From contig NZ_LTBA01000001.1 of the NCBI RefSeq assembly GCF_001594005.1, positions 62,001 through 126,000 on the forward strand: DNA of 64,000 nt, given 5' to 3'. The stretch is from Clostridium tepidiprofundi DSM 19306 (GTDB lineage Bacteria; Bacillota; Clostridia; Clostridiales; Clostridiaceae). Each line of letters opens with the position of its first letter. Positions within the stretch are counted from its first letter, which is position 1. Positions 1 through 8,619 of this stretch are shown here, in pieces. Made by a program: the position numbers and the translations under genes. Below the pieces are notes generated by a model. It was given only the letters and a program-made list of their open reading frames with translations, did no database searches and had not been told where the DNA came from.

Positions 1-270
1 AAGGAAATGCTTTTAACAAAGTTAAATGTTTATGTAGATGAAAATATTAAACCCAAAGCAAATTCTGATATTAAATATTACTTTAATAAAAAAGGTCATA
101 GTAAAAATATTGCCGTATATATTAATGGAAAAATTATTTATAATTCTATTAATAATTGTTTTGAGTTAGTTACGCCTTATAGGAGTTATTCTTGGAGATA
201 TGATGTGTATGAATACACTGTTAGAGAAGGCAAAATGATACTTGCGTTCAAAGAAACCAAATTTAAGTGA
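1..270 (+). CDS. Hypothetical protein, probably 5'-incomplete and ended by a repeat
   Basis: The frame is open from the first base of the window. The first ATG is at 7, but the AAGGA before it is too close to be its ribosome site, so the gene probably starts outside the window. The visible ~87 residues are rich in Asn, Lys, Tyr and Ile and show no motif or membrane segment I recognise. The stop codon (268-270) is made by the first bases of the 103-bp repeat at 267-369, so the original C-terminus may have been cut off by that insertion. Its position before PilM/N/O-like genes would fit a pilin-like protein, but nothing in the sequence proves this. Confidence 0.45.
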   Translation, partial: KEMLLTKLNVYVDENIKPKANSDIKYYFNKKGHSKNIAVYINGKIIYNSINNCFELVTPYRSYSWRYDVYEYTVREGKMILAFKETKFK

Positions 271-369
271 ACCCGTTTTGCTAAAGCAAAACATAGGTAT
301 TTCAGGTGAATATTCTACTCTATTTGAAGCAAAAACTTCAATCTTCCACTTATAGAAGTGGCAGTCTTG
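267..369 (+). repeat. Three-hairpin repeat, copy 1 (IS200/IS605-end-like)
   Basis: This 103-bp copy runs from GTGAACCCGTTTTGC to CAGTCTTG. It matches the reverse complement of the copy at 20665-20767 and, more loosely, the direct copy at 49985-50089. The hairpin GTTTTGCTAAAGCAAAAC and the CCACTTATAGAAGTGG stem are intact; the central stem has decayed. The organisation resembles the right end of IS200/IS605 or tnpB-type elements. No transposase or tnpB gene lies nearby, so this would be an isolated end or a non-autonomous copy. The family assignment is inference. Confidence 0.7.
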
Positions 370-409
370 GAGAATTTATTAGAATCAGTGTTTAATATGA
401 AATAGGCGA

Positions 410-1186
410 ATGGAGATGGTATATATTAAAAAAAGTATTGTTATACAAATAAGTGATAATTCAATTTATACTAGAAATATCGATAGAAAATTTATCAATA
501 ACATTAAAATGTATGATAGTAAAATATATACAAATATTTATGGTGTACAACATAATAATATCAATATTGATACTAAACATAGAAAAGTTTATATTATCAT
601 TGAGGGTGAAAAAATATTAGTTAAGTTATTGACTATTCCAAGAGTGAAGAAATATTTAATTCATACCACTATAAAGAATGAATTGATACATAACTTTATT
701 GATGTTAATGAAATTATTTTTAATTATCGTATTTTAAAGGAGAATAAAAATACATATGAAATATTAGTGTTTTGTATAAAATCAAAGAAAGTTGATTTTA
801 TAGAGGATATCGTTAATAAAAATAATATAGTTAGGATAAATTTACTTCAGTTTTGCATTTTGGATTTATTGAAAGATAAAATAATAGATAATAATTACAT
901 GTTAATGTTTAATTTCAATATGTATTGTTATATTATTATTCATATAGAGGGTTATGTTTACGCTAATCATGTATTTGCAATAGAAAATGAATCAATATAT
1001 ATGATAAATGAGCTAATGGATTTTATAAATGATAATAGAGATGAAGTCAGTAAAATAAATACATTATACATTTCAAATATTAATAAAACTGACATTATAG
1101 AAGATACAATTCAACTAAAAATAAAAAACATTGGAATGATTAGCAACGAAAAATTATTAAAATATTACTTTGATAATTTGAGGTGA
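410..1186 (+). CDS. PilM-like protein (type IV pilus assembly, divergent)
   Basis: A 258-residue protein. The N-terminus (KKSIVIQISDNSIYTRNI) has the layout of the actin-like PilM fold, in which a first strand binds nucleotide, and the segment around residues 65-110 resembles the PilM stretch with a conserved LTIP-type motif. Two small single-pass proteins with PilN and PilO topology follow (gap of 4 bases, then an overlap), which is the standard pilM-pilN-pilO order. PilM is normally a cytoplasmic adaptor binding the PilN tail; this copy is shorter than the usual ~350 residues. An alternative start is the ATG at 416. The similarity is weak and the call rests mostly on gene order. Confidence 0.45.
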   Translation: MEMVYIKKSIVIQISDNSIYTRNIDRKFINNIKMYDSKIYTNIYGVQHNNINIDTKHRKVYIIIEGEKILVKLLTIPRVKKYLIHTTIKNELIHNFIDVNEIIFNYRILKENKNTYEILVFCIKSKKVDFIEDIVNKNNIVRINLLQFCILDLLKDKIIDNNYMLMFNFNMYCYIIIHIEGYVYANHVFAIENESIYMINELMDFINDNRDEVSKINTLYISNINKTDIIEDTIQLKIKNIGMISNEKLLKYYFDNLR

Positions 1187-1190
1187 AACA

Positions 1191-1658
1191 ATGAATAATA
1201 TTGATTTTTTTCCTGAATGGTATATTAATAAAATTCACAAAAGAAATAATTTCATACTCAATATTATTTGCTTGATTTTTTTTATACTAAATATTTGTTT
1301 GATTTTTAAGCTTATGACAAACATATCTATTATCAATGCTTTGGATAATAACATTCAGTTATTAAAAAAGAATGAAAGGAGTTGCAAAAAATTGAATAAT
1401 ATTACAAGCTATTGCACAATAAATACAACAAAATATTTGATGAGCCTAAATATAAGTGAAAACAATATTGATAGAATTAATATAAGCGGCAATGATATAA
1501 AATTATGTTTACATGTAAATTCTTATGATGAATATAAAGAAATGGTTAAAAGATTAGAGAATTTATGTAAAGCAAAATTGAAATATGTAACTCCTTTGAT
1601 AGATGTTGATAATAATAATTGTTTTGAGGTTGTTTTAGTTAAAAATGACAAGAATTAG
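1191..1658 (+). CDS. PilN-like single-pass membrane protein
   Basis: A 155-residue protein. A short cytoplasmic N-terminus starting NNIDFFPEWY recalls the PilN N-terminal INLLP-type motif that docks on PilM. One hydrophobic helix follows at residues 20-42, then an extracytoplasmic part with a likely coiled coil and a small ferredoxin-like alpha/beta domain. The start ATG has GAGGTG upstream, and the gene begins 4 bases after the PilM-like gene. Several Cys residues in the external part are unusual for PilN. Function is inferred from topology and position. Confidence 0.42.
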   Translation: MNNIDFFPEWYINKIHKRNNFILNIICLIFFILNICLIFKLMTNISIINALDNNIQLLKKNERSCKKLNNITSYCTINTTKYLMSLNISENNIDRINISGNDIKLCLHVNSYDEYKEMVKRLENLCKAKLKYVTPLIDVDNNNCFEVVLVKNDKN

Positions 1659-2064
1659 CATGAGATTCAAGATTGGTATGTTTGTTTTGCTTGCTTTTTC
1701 GAGTTTGATTTTAGCTTATTTTAACTATAGTACTTATAATGATAAAATAGCTATGGAAAGAAAAGTGAAGCAATGTCATGTAGTAAAAAACAAATGTAAA
1801 GTTATTGAGTATGGATTTTATGATATTCTAAATTGTTTGGATAAGAAAAAGGGATATAGTATTAAGAGTATTAGCAATGTTGATACTAATAATATTTGTT
1901 GCATAGAAGTTGAATATTATGGTAATTTGACAGATATTACAGATAAAATTCAATCTATAAGTGAATATAAAAATTTCATTGCATTGGTTAATGTTGATAT
2001 AGTCAAATATGATAAAGAAAAGTTTAAATCAATATTATGTGTTAAATTTTTAAAAAATAAATGA
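1645..2064 (+). CDS. PilO-like single-pass membrane protein
   Basis: A 139-residue protein with a short basic N-terminus, one membrane helix at about residues 9-27 and a small external domain ending in a beta-rich segment. This is the topology of PilO, the partner of PilN in the type IV pilus alignment complex. It overlaps the preceding gene by 14 bases, suggesting coupled translation; the ATG at 1660 is an alternative start. No pilus ATPase, platform protein or prepilin peptidase is visible, so the rest of the system would have to lie upstream of the window or elsewhere. Confidence 0.4.
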   Translation: MTRISMRFKIGMFVLLAFSSLILAYFNYSTYNDKIAMERKVKQCHVVKNKCKVIEYGFYDILNCLDKKKGYSIKSISNVDTNNICCIEVEYYGNLTDITDKIQSISEYKNFIALVNVDIVKYDKEKFKSILCVKFLKNK

Positions 2065-2101
2065 TGTAGTATACTTTATGCAACTGTATTGGAGGGAAAA
2101 A

Positions 2102-2602
2102 ATGAATATCATTATCGTAGGAATGCCATGTAGCGGTAAATCAACTTTAGGTAAAATATTGAGTGAGAAAATTGGTTATAGTCTAATTGATACAGACAGT
2201 GTTATCGAAAATAATGAAAATATGACTATAGAAGAAATATTTAAAAAAAAAGGTGAAGAATATTTTAGGTTTAAGGAAAAAGAGTTGGTGGATGAATTTA
2301 TTAACTGTAGTAATACAATAATTGTTTGTGGTGGCGGATTGCCAATATACAATAATAACATGAAAAAATTAAATGAAATTGGTATTACAGTATTTTTAGA
2401 TGTGAAGTTGAGTGAAATATATAGAAGAGCAATGCTATTAGATGATAGACCACTGCTAAATAATAATTTAAAAGAGACATTAGAAAATATGTATAAAAGA
2501 AGAATTGAAATTTATAGGAAAGCACATATTATTATTGAGGGGAATGAAAATGCTGTTGATGTAATATTATCAACTTTAGAGTCGAGTAGATACGATATTT
2601 GA
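2102..2602 (+). CDS. aroK: Shikimate kinase
   Basis: Phosphorylates shikimate to shikimate-3-phosphate with ATP, the fifth step of the chorismate pathway. The 166-residue protein has Walker A GMPCSGKST near the N-terminus, the shikimate-binding DTD and FRFKEKEL segments, the CGGGLP glycine motif, and the LID arginine in LLDDRPLL. The start at 2102 is chosen because GGAGGG lies 5 bases upstream; an in-frame start at 2078 has no ribosome site. It is followed by aroQ, another enzyme of the same pathway. Confidence 0.93.
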   Translation: MNIIIVGMPCSGKSTLGKILSEKIGYSLIDTDSVIENNENMTIEEIFKKKGEEYFRFKEKELVDEFINCSNTIIVCGGGLPIYNNNMKKLNEIGITVFLDVKLSEIYRRAMLLDDRPLLNNNLKETLENMYKRRIEIYRKAHIIIEGNENAVDVILSTLESSRYDI

Positions 2603-2717
2603 GTTGGCTAAAACAATTTATTGCAAATGTTAGCTTCTTTTGATAAAATAACATTGTTGATTATTGGTATAACTGACTATTATGAAGTGTATTATTATGA
2701 ATTCCAGGTGGATATTT

Positions 2718-3164
2718 ATGAAAATTTTGATAATTAATGGTCCGAATTTAAATTTATTAGGTTCAAGAGAAAAAAATATATATGGTAGCATGACTTTGAA
2801 TGATATAAACACAATGATAATGGAGAGATTTAGAGATTCATCTATAGTGTTTGAGTTTTTTCAGAGTAATAGTGAGGGATATATTGTATCAAAAATTCAG
2901 CAGGCTATATCAAATTATGATGGTATTGTAATTAATCCAGGTGCATATTCTCATTATAGTATAGCTATTTTAGATGCTATAAGAAGTATTAGCATTCCAG
3001 TAATTGAAGTGCATATAAGCAATATTTTCAGTAGAGAAGAATACAGAAAAAAGAGTGTTACTGCAGAGGGTTGTGTTGGATTTATATGTGGTTTTGGATG
3101 TTATGGATATGTTTTAGCTGTAGAGGCTTTATTATCAATGGGAGTAATGGGAAAGAGTGTGTAA
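2718..3164 (+). CDS. aroQ: 3-Dehydroquinate dehydratase, type II
   Basis: Converts 3-dehydroquinate to 3-dehydroshikimate. The 148-residue length is standard for the dodecameric type II enzyme. Visible motifs are INGPNLNLLGSRE at the N-terminus, the catalytic Tyr in NIYGS, the NPGAYSHYS loop, the EVHISN catalytic His, and the REEYRKKSV segment with its substrate-binding Arg. The start at 2718 has AGGTGG 7 bases upstream; longer in-frame starts have none. The C-terminal GFICGFGCYGYV is normal for the family. Confidence 0.95.
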   Translation: MKILIINGPNLNLLGSREKNIYGSMTLNDINTMIMERFRDSSIVFEFFQSNSEGYIVSKIQQAISNYDGIVINPGAYSHYSIAILDAIRSISIPVIEVHISNIFSREEYRKKSVTAEGCVGFICGFGCYGYVLAVEALLSMGVMGKSV

Positions 3165-3327
3165 AAACATAATGCTTTATTATTGTTAAATGAGTATATA
3201 TGAATTATTATCAAATTTACAAAGAGAATTGATTTGTATTTAACAGAGTTTTATAGTAAAATTTATTATTGTGAGTTTTAAATAACTATATGTTGTTAGA
3301 ATATAATGTTATTTGGAGGGATAAAGT

Positions 3328-3891
3328 ATGAGTATGATTTCAGCAGGTGAATTAAGAAAAGGAACTACTTTTGAAGAGGATGGACAAGTTTTTACAGTTG
3401 TAGAATTTTTACATGTTAAGCCAGGTAAAGGTGCTGCATTTGTTAGAACAAAAATAAAAAATGTTATTACAGGTGCAGTTATTGAAAAATCTTATAATCC
3501 AACTGCAAAACTTCAAGAGGCAGTTATTGAAAGGAAAGAAATGCAATATTTATATAACGATGGAGAGTTATATTATTTCATGGATCAAGAAACATATGAG
3601 CAGATTCCATTAAATTATGATAAAGTTGAAGGGGCAATTAAGTACATCAAAGAAAACATGTTTGCTGTTATTAAGTTCTTCAAAGGAGAAGCTTTCTCAG
3701 TAGAAGCTCCAAACTTTGTTGAATTGCAGATTACAACATGTGAACCATCAGTTAAGGGTAATACTGCTACAAATGCGATGAAACCAGCAACACTAGAAAC
3801 TGGTGCAATTGTTCAAGTACCTTTATTTGTAAATGAAGGTGATGTAATTAGAGTTGATACAAGAACAGGTGAATACATGGAAAGAGTTTAA
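3328..3891 (+). CDS. efp: Translation elongation factor P
   Basis: EF-P binds the ribosome between the P and E sites and relieves stalling at polyproline stretches. The 187-residue protein has the three-domain acidic beta-barrel layout. The modified-lysine loop is present as [12 protein letters not shown], with Lys near position 32-35, and the C-terminal domain carries the family hallmark [23 protein letters not shown] lies 8 bases before the ATG. It has its own strong terminator and no obvious operon partner; efp next to the spoIIIA operon is a common clostridial arrangement. Confidence 0.96.
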   Translation: MSMISAGELRKGTTFEEDGQVFTVVEFLHVKPGKGAAFVRTKIKNVITGAVIEKSYNPTAKLQEAVIERKEMQYLYNDGELYYFMDQETYEQIPLNYDKVEGAIKYIKENMFAVIKFFKGEAFSVEAPNFVELQITTCEPSVKGNTATNAMKPATLETGAIVQVPLFVNEGDVIRVDTRTGEYMERV

Positions 3892-3903
3892 TACCATTTT
3901 ATT

Positions 3904-3932
3904 AAGAGCGTTTAGGCGCTCTTTTTTTTTTT
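3904..3932 (+). terminator. Rho-independent terminator after efp
   Basis: The hairpin AAGAGCG-TTTAG-GCGCTCTT is followed directly by a run of 11 or more T residues, 13 bases after the efp stop codon. Confidence 0.92.
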
Positions 3933-4040
3933 ACTAAAAATTCGGCACACTATTTTTTTGTAATAATTTTATGATATTGAAAATATTAATTTTAATAAGA
4001 AAACATTTTACTTATGAGTTGCTAAGGAGGGTATAAAAGA

Positions 4041-4961
4041 GTGGTAAACATAGAGTATATTATAAAAATATTACCAAATAAAATAGAAGAGGATTTAAAA
4101 AAAATTGATTCATTAAATAAACTTCAAGAAATTAGAATTAAAATAAATAAACCTATTATATATGAAATAGGTATGAGGGAAATGATTAGTTCCTATATAG
4201 TAAATCAAGATGATTTGAAAGTTATTTTACAAAGAATGAGTGAATTTTCAATATACGCATTTGAGGAAGAAATAAAAAGAGGGTATATAACGATTAAAGG
4301 TGGACATAGAATAGGGATTTGTGGAAGATGTGTAATTGAAGGTAGTAGAATAAAAACAATTAGGGATATAGCATCTGTAAATATAAGAATATGTAGAGAA
4401 ATTTTAGGATGTTCAAATAGAGTTATGCCATACATAATAAAAAATACTTATGTTAACAATACAATAATTATTTCTCCACCTAAATGTGGAAAAACGACTC
4501 TTATAAGAGATATTGCTAGAAATGTGTCGAATGGAATTGAAAAATATGGTTTTAAAGGCAAAAAAGTATGTATAATCGATGAAAGAAGTGAGATTGGAGC
4601 TTGCTATAAGGGTGTTCCTCAGATGAAAGTAGGAATTAGAACAGATGTATTAGATGGTTCACCTAAGAGTGAAGGAATAATGATGGCTATTAGAAGCATG
4701 TCACCAGAAGTGATAATTTGTGATGAGATTGGTACCTATAATGATATGGATAGTATTATAATGGCACTAAATTCTGGAATCAATTTAATCACAACAATTC
4801 ACGGATTTGGAATAGAAGATTTATTTAGACGAAATGTTTTTAAGAAATTAATTGATAATAATGTATTTAAAAAAGCAATAATTTTAAATAATAAAAATGG
4901 AGTAGGAACAATAGAATATATATATGATTTTGATAAAAAGAATAAATTAGAGGTGAATTAG
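4041..4961 (+). CDS. spoIIIAA: Stage III sporulation ATPase SpoIIIAA
   Basis: A cytoplasmic ATPase of the secretion-ATPase type that powers or assembles the SpoIIIA-SpoIIQ channel between mother cell and forespore. The 306-residue protein has an N-terminal domain and a P-loop in PPKCGKTTLIRDI (about residue 150), followed by an Asp/Glu-rich Walker B region (VIICDEIG). The start is GTG at 4041 behind AAGGAGGG. It is the first gene of an unbroken eight-gene operon. Family knowledge predicts control by SigE in the mother cell; I saw no convincing SigE promoter in the ~100 bases upstream. Confidence 0.95.
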   Translation: MVNIEYIIKILPNKIEEDLKKIDSLNKLQEIRIKINKPIIYEIGMREMISSYIVNQDDLKVILQRMSEFSIYAFEEEIKRGYITIKGGHRIGICGRCVIEGSRIKTIRDIASVNIRICREILGCSNRVMPYIIKNTYVNNTIIISPPKCGKTTLIRDIARNVSNGIEKYGFKGKKVCIIDERSEIGACYKGVPQMKVGIRTDVLDGSPKSEGIMMAIRSMSPEVIICDEIGTYNDMDSIIMALNSGINLITTIHGFGIEDLFRRNVFKKLIDNNVFKKAIILNNKNGVGTIEYIYDFDKKNKLEVN

Positions 4962-5480
4962 ATGCTTAAGGCTATAGGGTGCTTATTGATAATTGTAGGT
5001 TGTACTTTTGTTGGATTTATGTATGGTGAAAAATTTAATAAGAGAGTGATTCAATTAAATGAATTAGACAAAAGCATAATTCAACTAAAAAATGAAATAG
5101 TATATATTTATACAACGCTTCCTAATGCGTTTTTAAATGTATCTAAAAAGTGCATGTATCCTATAGGAGACCTGTATATAGATGCGAGAAATCTGCTTGT
5201 TGACAATAAAGTAGATAGTGTTTATGAAGCTTTTGAATTGTCTATCAAGAAAAATGAAGACAAGCTATATTTAAATGATAATGATATCAAAATTTTGTCA
5301 GATCTTACTAAAAACTTAGGTGAATCGGATATAGAAGGCCAAATTAGTATATTTGAGTTAACACTGAAAAATTTAGAGAAGCAGATAAAGACGGCTGAAA
5401 GTTTAAGAAATAAGAATTTAAAAATGTATAGATACTTAGGTTTTACAGTAGGTGCGGTAATAGTAATAATATTAATATAA
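4962..5480 (+). CDS. spoIIIAB: Stage III sporulation protein SpoIIIAB
   Basis: A 172-residue protein starting one base after spoIIIAA ends. It has an N-terminal membrane helix (residues 3-20), a long helical middle rich in Leu, Glu and Lys, and a C-terminal hydrophobic helix (about 155-172). This is the GspF-like layout expected of SpoIIIAB, a membrane component at the base of the SpoIIIA-SpoIIQ channel. The length matches the B. subtilis protein (about 171). The adjacent start fits translational coupling. Confidence 0.93.
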   Translation: MLKAIGCLLIIVGCTFVGFMYGEKFNKRVIQLNELDKSIIQLKNEIVYIYTTLPNAFLNVSKKCMYPIGDLYIDARNLLVDNKVDSVYEAFELSIKKNEDKLYLNDNDIKILSDLTKNLGESDIEGQISIFELTLKNLEKQIKTAESLRNKNLKMYRYLGFTVGAVIVIILI

Positions 5481-5502
5481 ATTGTTTAGGGGAGGAAATT
5501 TT

Positions 5503-5700
5503 ATGCTAGATGTATCCTTATTATTTAAAATTGGTGCTATAGGTATTGTAATTATAGTACTTGATAAAGTATTGAAAAGTGCAGGAAAAGAAGATTATGC
5601 AGTTATTACCAATTTAACGGGTGTAATTATAATATTATTAATGGTTATTAATTTGATAAGTCAACTGTTTACAACTGTTAAAACCCTTTTCCAGCTGTAA
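5503..5700 (+). CDS. spoIIIAC: Stage III sporulation protein SpoIIIAC
   Basis: A 65-residue, almost entirely hydrophobic protein with two membrane helices separated by a short GKEDYAV loop, as in SpoIIIAC orthologs. The start at 5503 lies 7 bases after GGGGAGG. An in-frame upstream start at 5482 has no ribosome site and would add seven residues. It is a small integral component of the SpoIIIA channel and is paralogous to the N-terminal part of SpoIIIAD. Confidence 0.93.
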   Translation: MLDVSLLFKIGAIGIVIIVLDKVLKSAGKEDYAVITNLTGVIIILLMVINLISQLFTTVKTLFQL

Positions 5701-5709
5701 GGAGGAAAT

Positions 5710-6093
5710 ATGGAAATAATTAAAATAACTCTTTTTGCTTTTACTGCACTCTTTATAATATTGATTTTTAAAGGAAGAAGAGATGATATTGCTGTTCTTA
5801 TAAGCTTATTTTCAGGTGTAATTTTGATAATGTTCATACTTCCTAAGATAGCTATGATTTTAAATTTTATAAAATTATTAGCAAACAAAGCAAATATAGA
5901 TTTTGGTTATTTAAATATTATATTCAAGATACTGGGTATTGCTTATCTTGGAACTTTTAGTGCAGCAATATGTAAAGATGCAGGTGAAAGTATGTTGGCA
6001 TCTAAAGTGGAAATTGTAACTAAGATACTAATTTTAGCAATGAGCGTACCCATTTTAATGGCTGTATTAAATAGCATATTAAAAATTATATGA
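5710..6093 (+). CDS. spoIIIAD: Stage III sporulation protein SpoIIIAD
   Basis: A 127-residue membrane protein with about four hydrophobic helices. The GRRDDIAVLISLFSGVI segment matches the loop-helix arrangement of SpoIIIAC, and the C-terminal part contains a conserved CKDAGESMLASKVE motif before the last helix. It starts 9 bases after spoIIIAC, behind AAGGAGG. It is an integral part of the mother-cell side of the SpoIIIA-SpoIIQ channel. Confidence 0.94.
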   Translation: MEIIKITLFAFTALFIILIFKGRRDDIAVLISLFSGVILIMFILPKIAMILNFIKLLANKANIDFGYLNIIFKILGIAYLGTFSAAICKDAGESMLASKVEIVTKILILAMSVPILMAVLNSILKII

Positions 6094-6105
6094 TGGGGTA
6101 TTAAT

Positions 6106-7281
6106 ATGGAAAATAAAAGATTAATATTTATAGTTCTAATGGTAATTTCCTTAATTACAATGCCTATTGTAGCTAAAGCTTCTGGTATAAGTAATATGCC
6201 AAATAATTTAACTGAGAGACAATCAAATGAAATAAACAAATTATATGAGTACATTTCAAATATGAAAACTGATTATGAAATCTTAAATGATTTTGATGCT
6301 AAAACATACATTGAAAATTTTATTCAAACGGGTGAAAGTGGAGTAACTTTTAGTAAAGTAATTAAATATTTATCAAAATACTTATTTATTGAGATAGGTT
6401 CAACAATTAAGTTTATAGGTATTCTCATAATAATATCAATAATTTGTGTTCTTTTAAATAATTTGCAAAATATTTTGTCGGATGGTGAAATTACTAATAT
6501 TGCATATTTTGCATGTTATTCAATGATAATTATAATTCTTGCTAAGAGTTTTTATATAGGTATTGACTTAGCCAAAAGTACAATTATAACATTAACAAAT
6601 TTTATGGCAGCATTAATGCCAGTATTGATGATGTTACTTGCTAGTGTTGGTGGATTTACACAAGCTGCATCTATGGATCCAATTATAATAGGAGTAACAA
6701 GTATAGGTGCTAGGATTTTCGTTGATTTTGTAATTCCATTGGCAATAATGAGTTTCGTAACGGTATTTGTCAATAATATTTCAAGTGATTATAAAATATC
6801 TAGGCTTTCTAAATTATTGAATCAAGTTGTATTGTGGACTCAGGGAATAATTATGACCATATTTGTAGGAGTTATTTCAGTTAGAGGTATTGTATCTCAA
6901 ACAATTGATCAGGTTACATTAAAAACAGCAAAGTTTGCAGTAGATAGTTTTGTACCTATAATTGGAAAAAGCATATCAGATGCAATAGCAACTGTAGCGG
7001 GATACTCTTTGCTATTAAAGAGTGCATTAGGAGTACTTGGATTGTTTTTAATAATTATTATTGTTCTATTACCTATACTGAAACTACTAATAATGGCAAT
7101 ATTGTATAAATTAACAGCTGCATTGCTTGAACCTATTAGTGACTCTAAGATCATAAAGTGCATTGATTCTGCTGGGGATTCTTTGATATTAATAATGTCA
7201 TGTGTAATAAGCATTTCAATAATGAGTTTCATTATGATAGCCATTGTTGCATCAACAGGACGAGCTATTATGTACGGATAG
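6106..7281 (+). CDS. spoIIIAE: Stage III sporulation protein SpoIIIAE
   Basis: A 391-residue polytopic protein beginning with a signal-like hydrophobic segment (residues 4-25), then an extracytoplasmic stretch of about 75 residues, then six to seven membrane helices. The TQAASMDPIIIG segment is typical. In family terms it is the largest membrane component of the SpoIIIA complex and resembles a transporter. The start follows spoIIIAD by 12 bases. Confidence 0.95.
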   Translation: MENKRLIFIVLMVISLITMPIVAKASGISNMPNNLTERQSNEINKLYEYISNMKTDYEILNDFDAKTYIENFIQTGESGVTFSKVIKYLSKYLFIEIGSTIKFIGILIIISIICVLLNNLQNILSDGEITNIAYFACYSMIIIILAKSFYIGIDLAKSTIITLTNFMAALMPVLMMLLASVGGFTQAASMDPIIIGVTSIGARIFVDFVIPLAIMSFVTVFVNNISSDYKISRLSKLLNQVVLWTQGIIMTIFVGVISVRGIVSQTIDQVTLKTAKFAVDSFVPIIGKSISDAIATVAGYSLLLKSALGVLGLFLIIIIVLLPILKLLIMAILYKLTAALLEPISDSKIIKCIDSAGDSLILIMSCVISISIMSFIMIAIVASTGRAIMYG

Positions 7282-7291
7282 GGGTGGTAAT

Positions 7292-7885
7292 TTGATAGAT
7301 GCAATTCGAAATTGGATAATAAATATTTGTACAATAATAATTTTCATTACAGCTGTTGAAATGTTATTGCCAAATAATAGCATCAAAAAATATGTAAAGT
7401 ATGTATTAGGATTGATAATGGTAATTGTGCTTATTAAACCAATAGTTTTTGTTAGTAGTGGCAATATAGATATAAACAAATATGTTAAAGCAAGTGATGT
7501 ATACTTTGGTACAGACATGTATGAGAAAGATTATAAAAAATATAAACAGGAGAATTTAGAGAATACAATACAAAACTTTAAAAGAAATTTGGAGTTGACT
7601 TTGGAAAAAAAACTTTCTGTAAAATATCCAAATGATGAATTCGATGTAATGATTGATTTATCATATGACAAAGATGTAGGAAAATTTAATATTCAACGTG
7701 TTGAAATAGGTATTAAAGATAAATGTGTTAAAAGGATAAAAAAAATAAATATAGGTCGTAATAATAGTACAAGTGATAAAGAAGTAAAGTATTTATATGA
7801 TGATAAGAGTTTGAAAATAAAGAAATTTGTAAGTTCAGAACTAGAAGTATATACGGATATAATTTATGTTTATAAAAATAGTTAG
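7292..7885 (+). CDS. spoIIIAF: Stage III sporulation protein SpoIIIAF
   Basis: A 197-residue protein with two N-terminal membrane helices (about residues 8-28 and 37-56) and a soluble C-terminal domain with the ring-building-motif-like pattern expected of SpoIIIAF. The TTG at 7292 is chosen as start because GGGGTGG lies 7 bases upstream and because a longer in-frame reading would overlap spoIIIAE by 38 bases. It assembles with SpoIIIAG and SpoIIIAH in the inter-membrane channel. Confidence 0.9.
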   Translation: MIDAIRNWIINICTIIIFITAVEMLLPNNSIKKYVKYVLGLIMVIVLIKPIVFVSSGNIDINKYVKASDVYFGTDMYEKDYKKYKQENLENTIQNFKRNLELTLEKKLSVKYPNDEFDVMIDLSYDKDVGKFNIQRVEIGIKDKCVKRIKKINIGRNNSTSDKEVKYLYDDKSLKIKKFVSSELEVYTDIIYVYKNS

Positions 7886-7918
7886 TTAAAATACATATGC
7901 ATTGGAGGTATTGTAGTA

Positions 7919-8581
7919 ATGAATATTGATGATATTGTTAATAAAATAGCAAATTTCATTAGAAATACAGAAAGTAAAAATCATAAAAAAAATAGTCATA
8001 AATCAGGTGGCACAAATAATAAATTATTTAATATAGTTGTGTTAATTTTAATAGGAATTTTACTTGTTATAGGAAATAATTATTTTAAAAGTACAACTGC
8101 GACTGTGAGTACTACATTCAAGAATAAAAATACCGCAGATGAAAATATGATTAGTAGTAATGAGTTGAATATCAGATCTATACAAAGTTATGAAGAAAAA
8201 TTAACAAATAAGCTAAAGAATATATTAGAAAAAATTGATGGTGTTGGGAAGGTTGATGTAATGATATATTTTGAAAGTGGTGAGGAAAAAATACCGGCCA
8301 TAAATATAAATGATTCGAATAGTATTACAGACGAGAGTGACAATAATGGTGGAAAAAGAAAGATAAATCAGAGCAATAATGGTAGAACAATAGTAATGCT
8401 AAATAAAGGACAGGAAACAGAACCGTTTATTACAAAAACATATGAACCAAAGATTACAGGTATATGTATTGTGGCAGAAGGTGCAAAAAATAAAATTACA
8501 GAACTTAGGATACGTCAAGCAGTTGTCAACCTATTTAATCTTTCTGAAAAAAAAGTTAATGTATATCCTATGAAAAATTAG
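7919..8581 (+). CDS. spoIIIAG: Stage III sporulation protein SpoIIIAG
   Basis: A 220-residue protein with one membrane helix (about residues 37-56) after a basic cytoplasmic tail, then an external domain with a disordered Asn/Ser-rich insertion (about residues 125-155) inside the ring-building-motif domain. SpoIIIAG is known to form the large ring of the channel. GGAGG lies 10 bases before the ATG. The C-terminal RQAVVNLFNLSEKKVNVYPMKN is a family hallmark. Confidence 0.93.
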   Translation: MNIDDIVNKIANFIRNTESKNHKKNSHKSGGTNNKLFNIVVLILIGILLVIGNNYFKSTTATVSTTFKNKNTADENMISSNELNIRSIQSYEEKLTNKLKNILEKIDGVGKVDVMIYFESGEEKIPAININDSNSITDESDNNGGKRKINQSNNGRTIVMLNKGQETEPFITKTYEPKITGICIVAEGAKNKITELRIRQAVVNLFNLSEKKVNVYPMKN

Positions 8582-8619
8582 CATATATATGTTTTAGAAA
8601 AGAAATGGAGGGAAGTATT

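Noticed and set aside
3960-4030. SigE promoter for the spoIIIA operon
   Set aside because: Expected from family knowledge, but the AT-rich region gave only weak partial matches to both boxes at wrong spacing.
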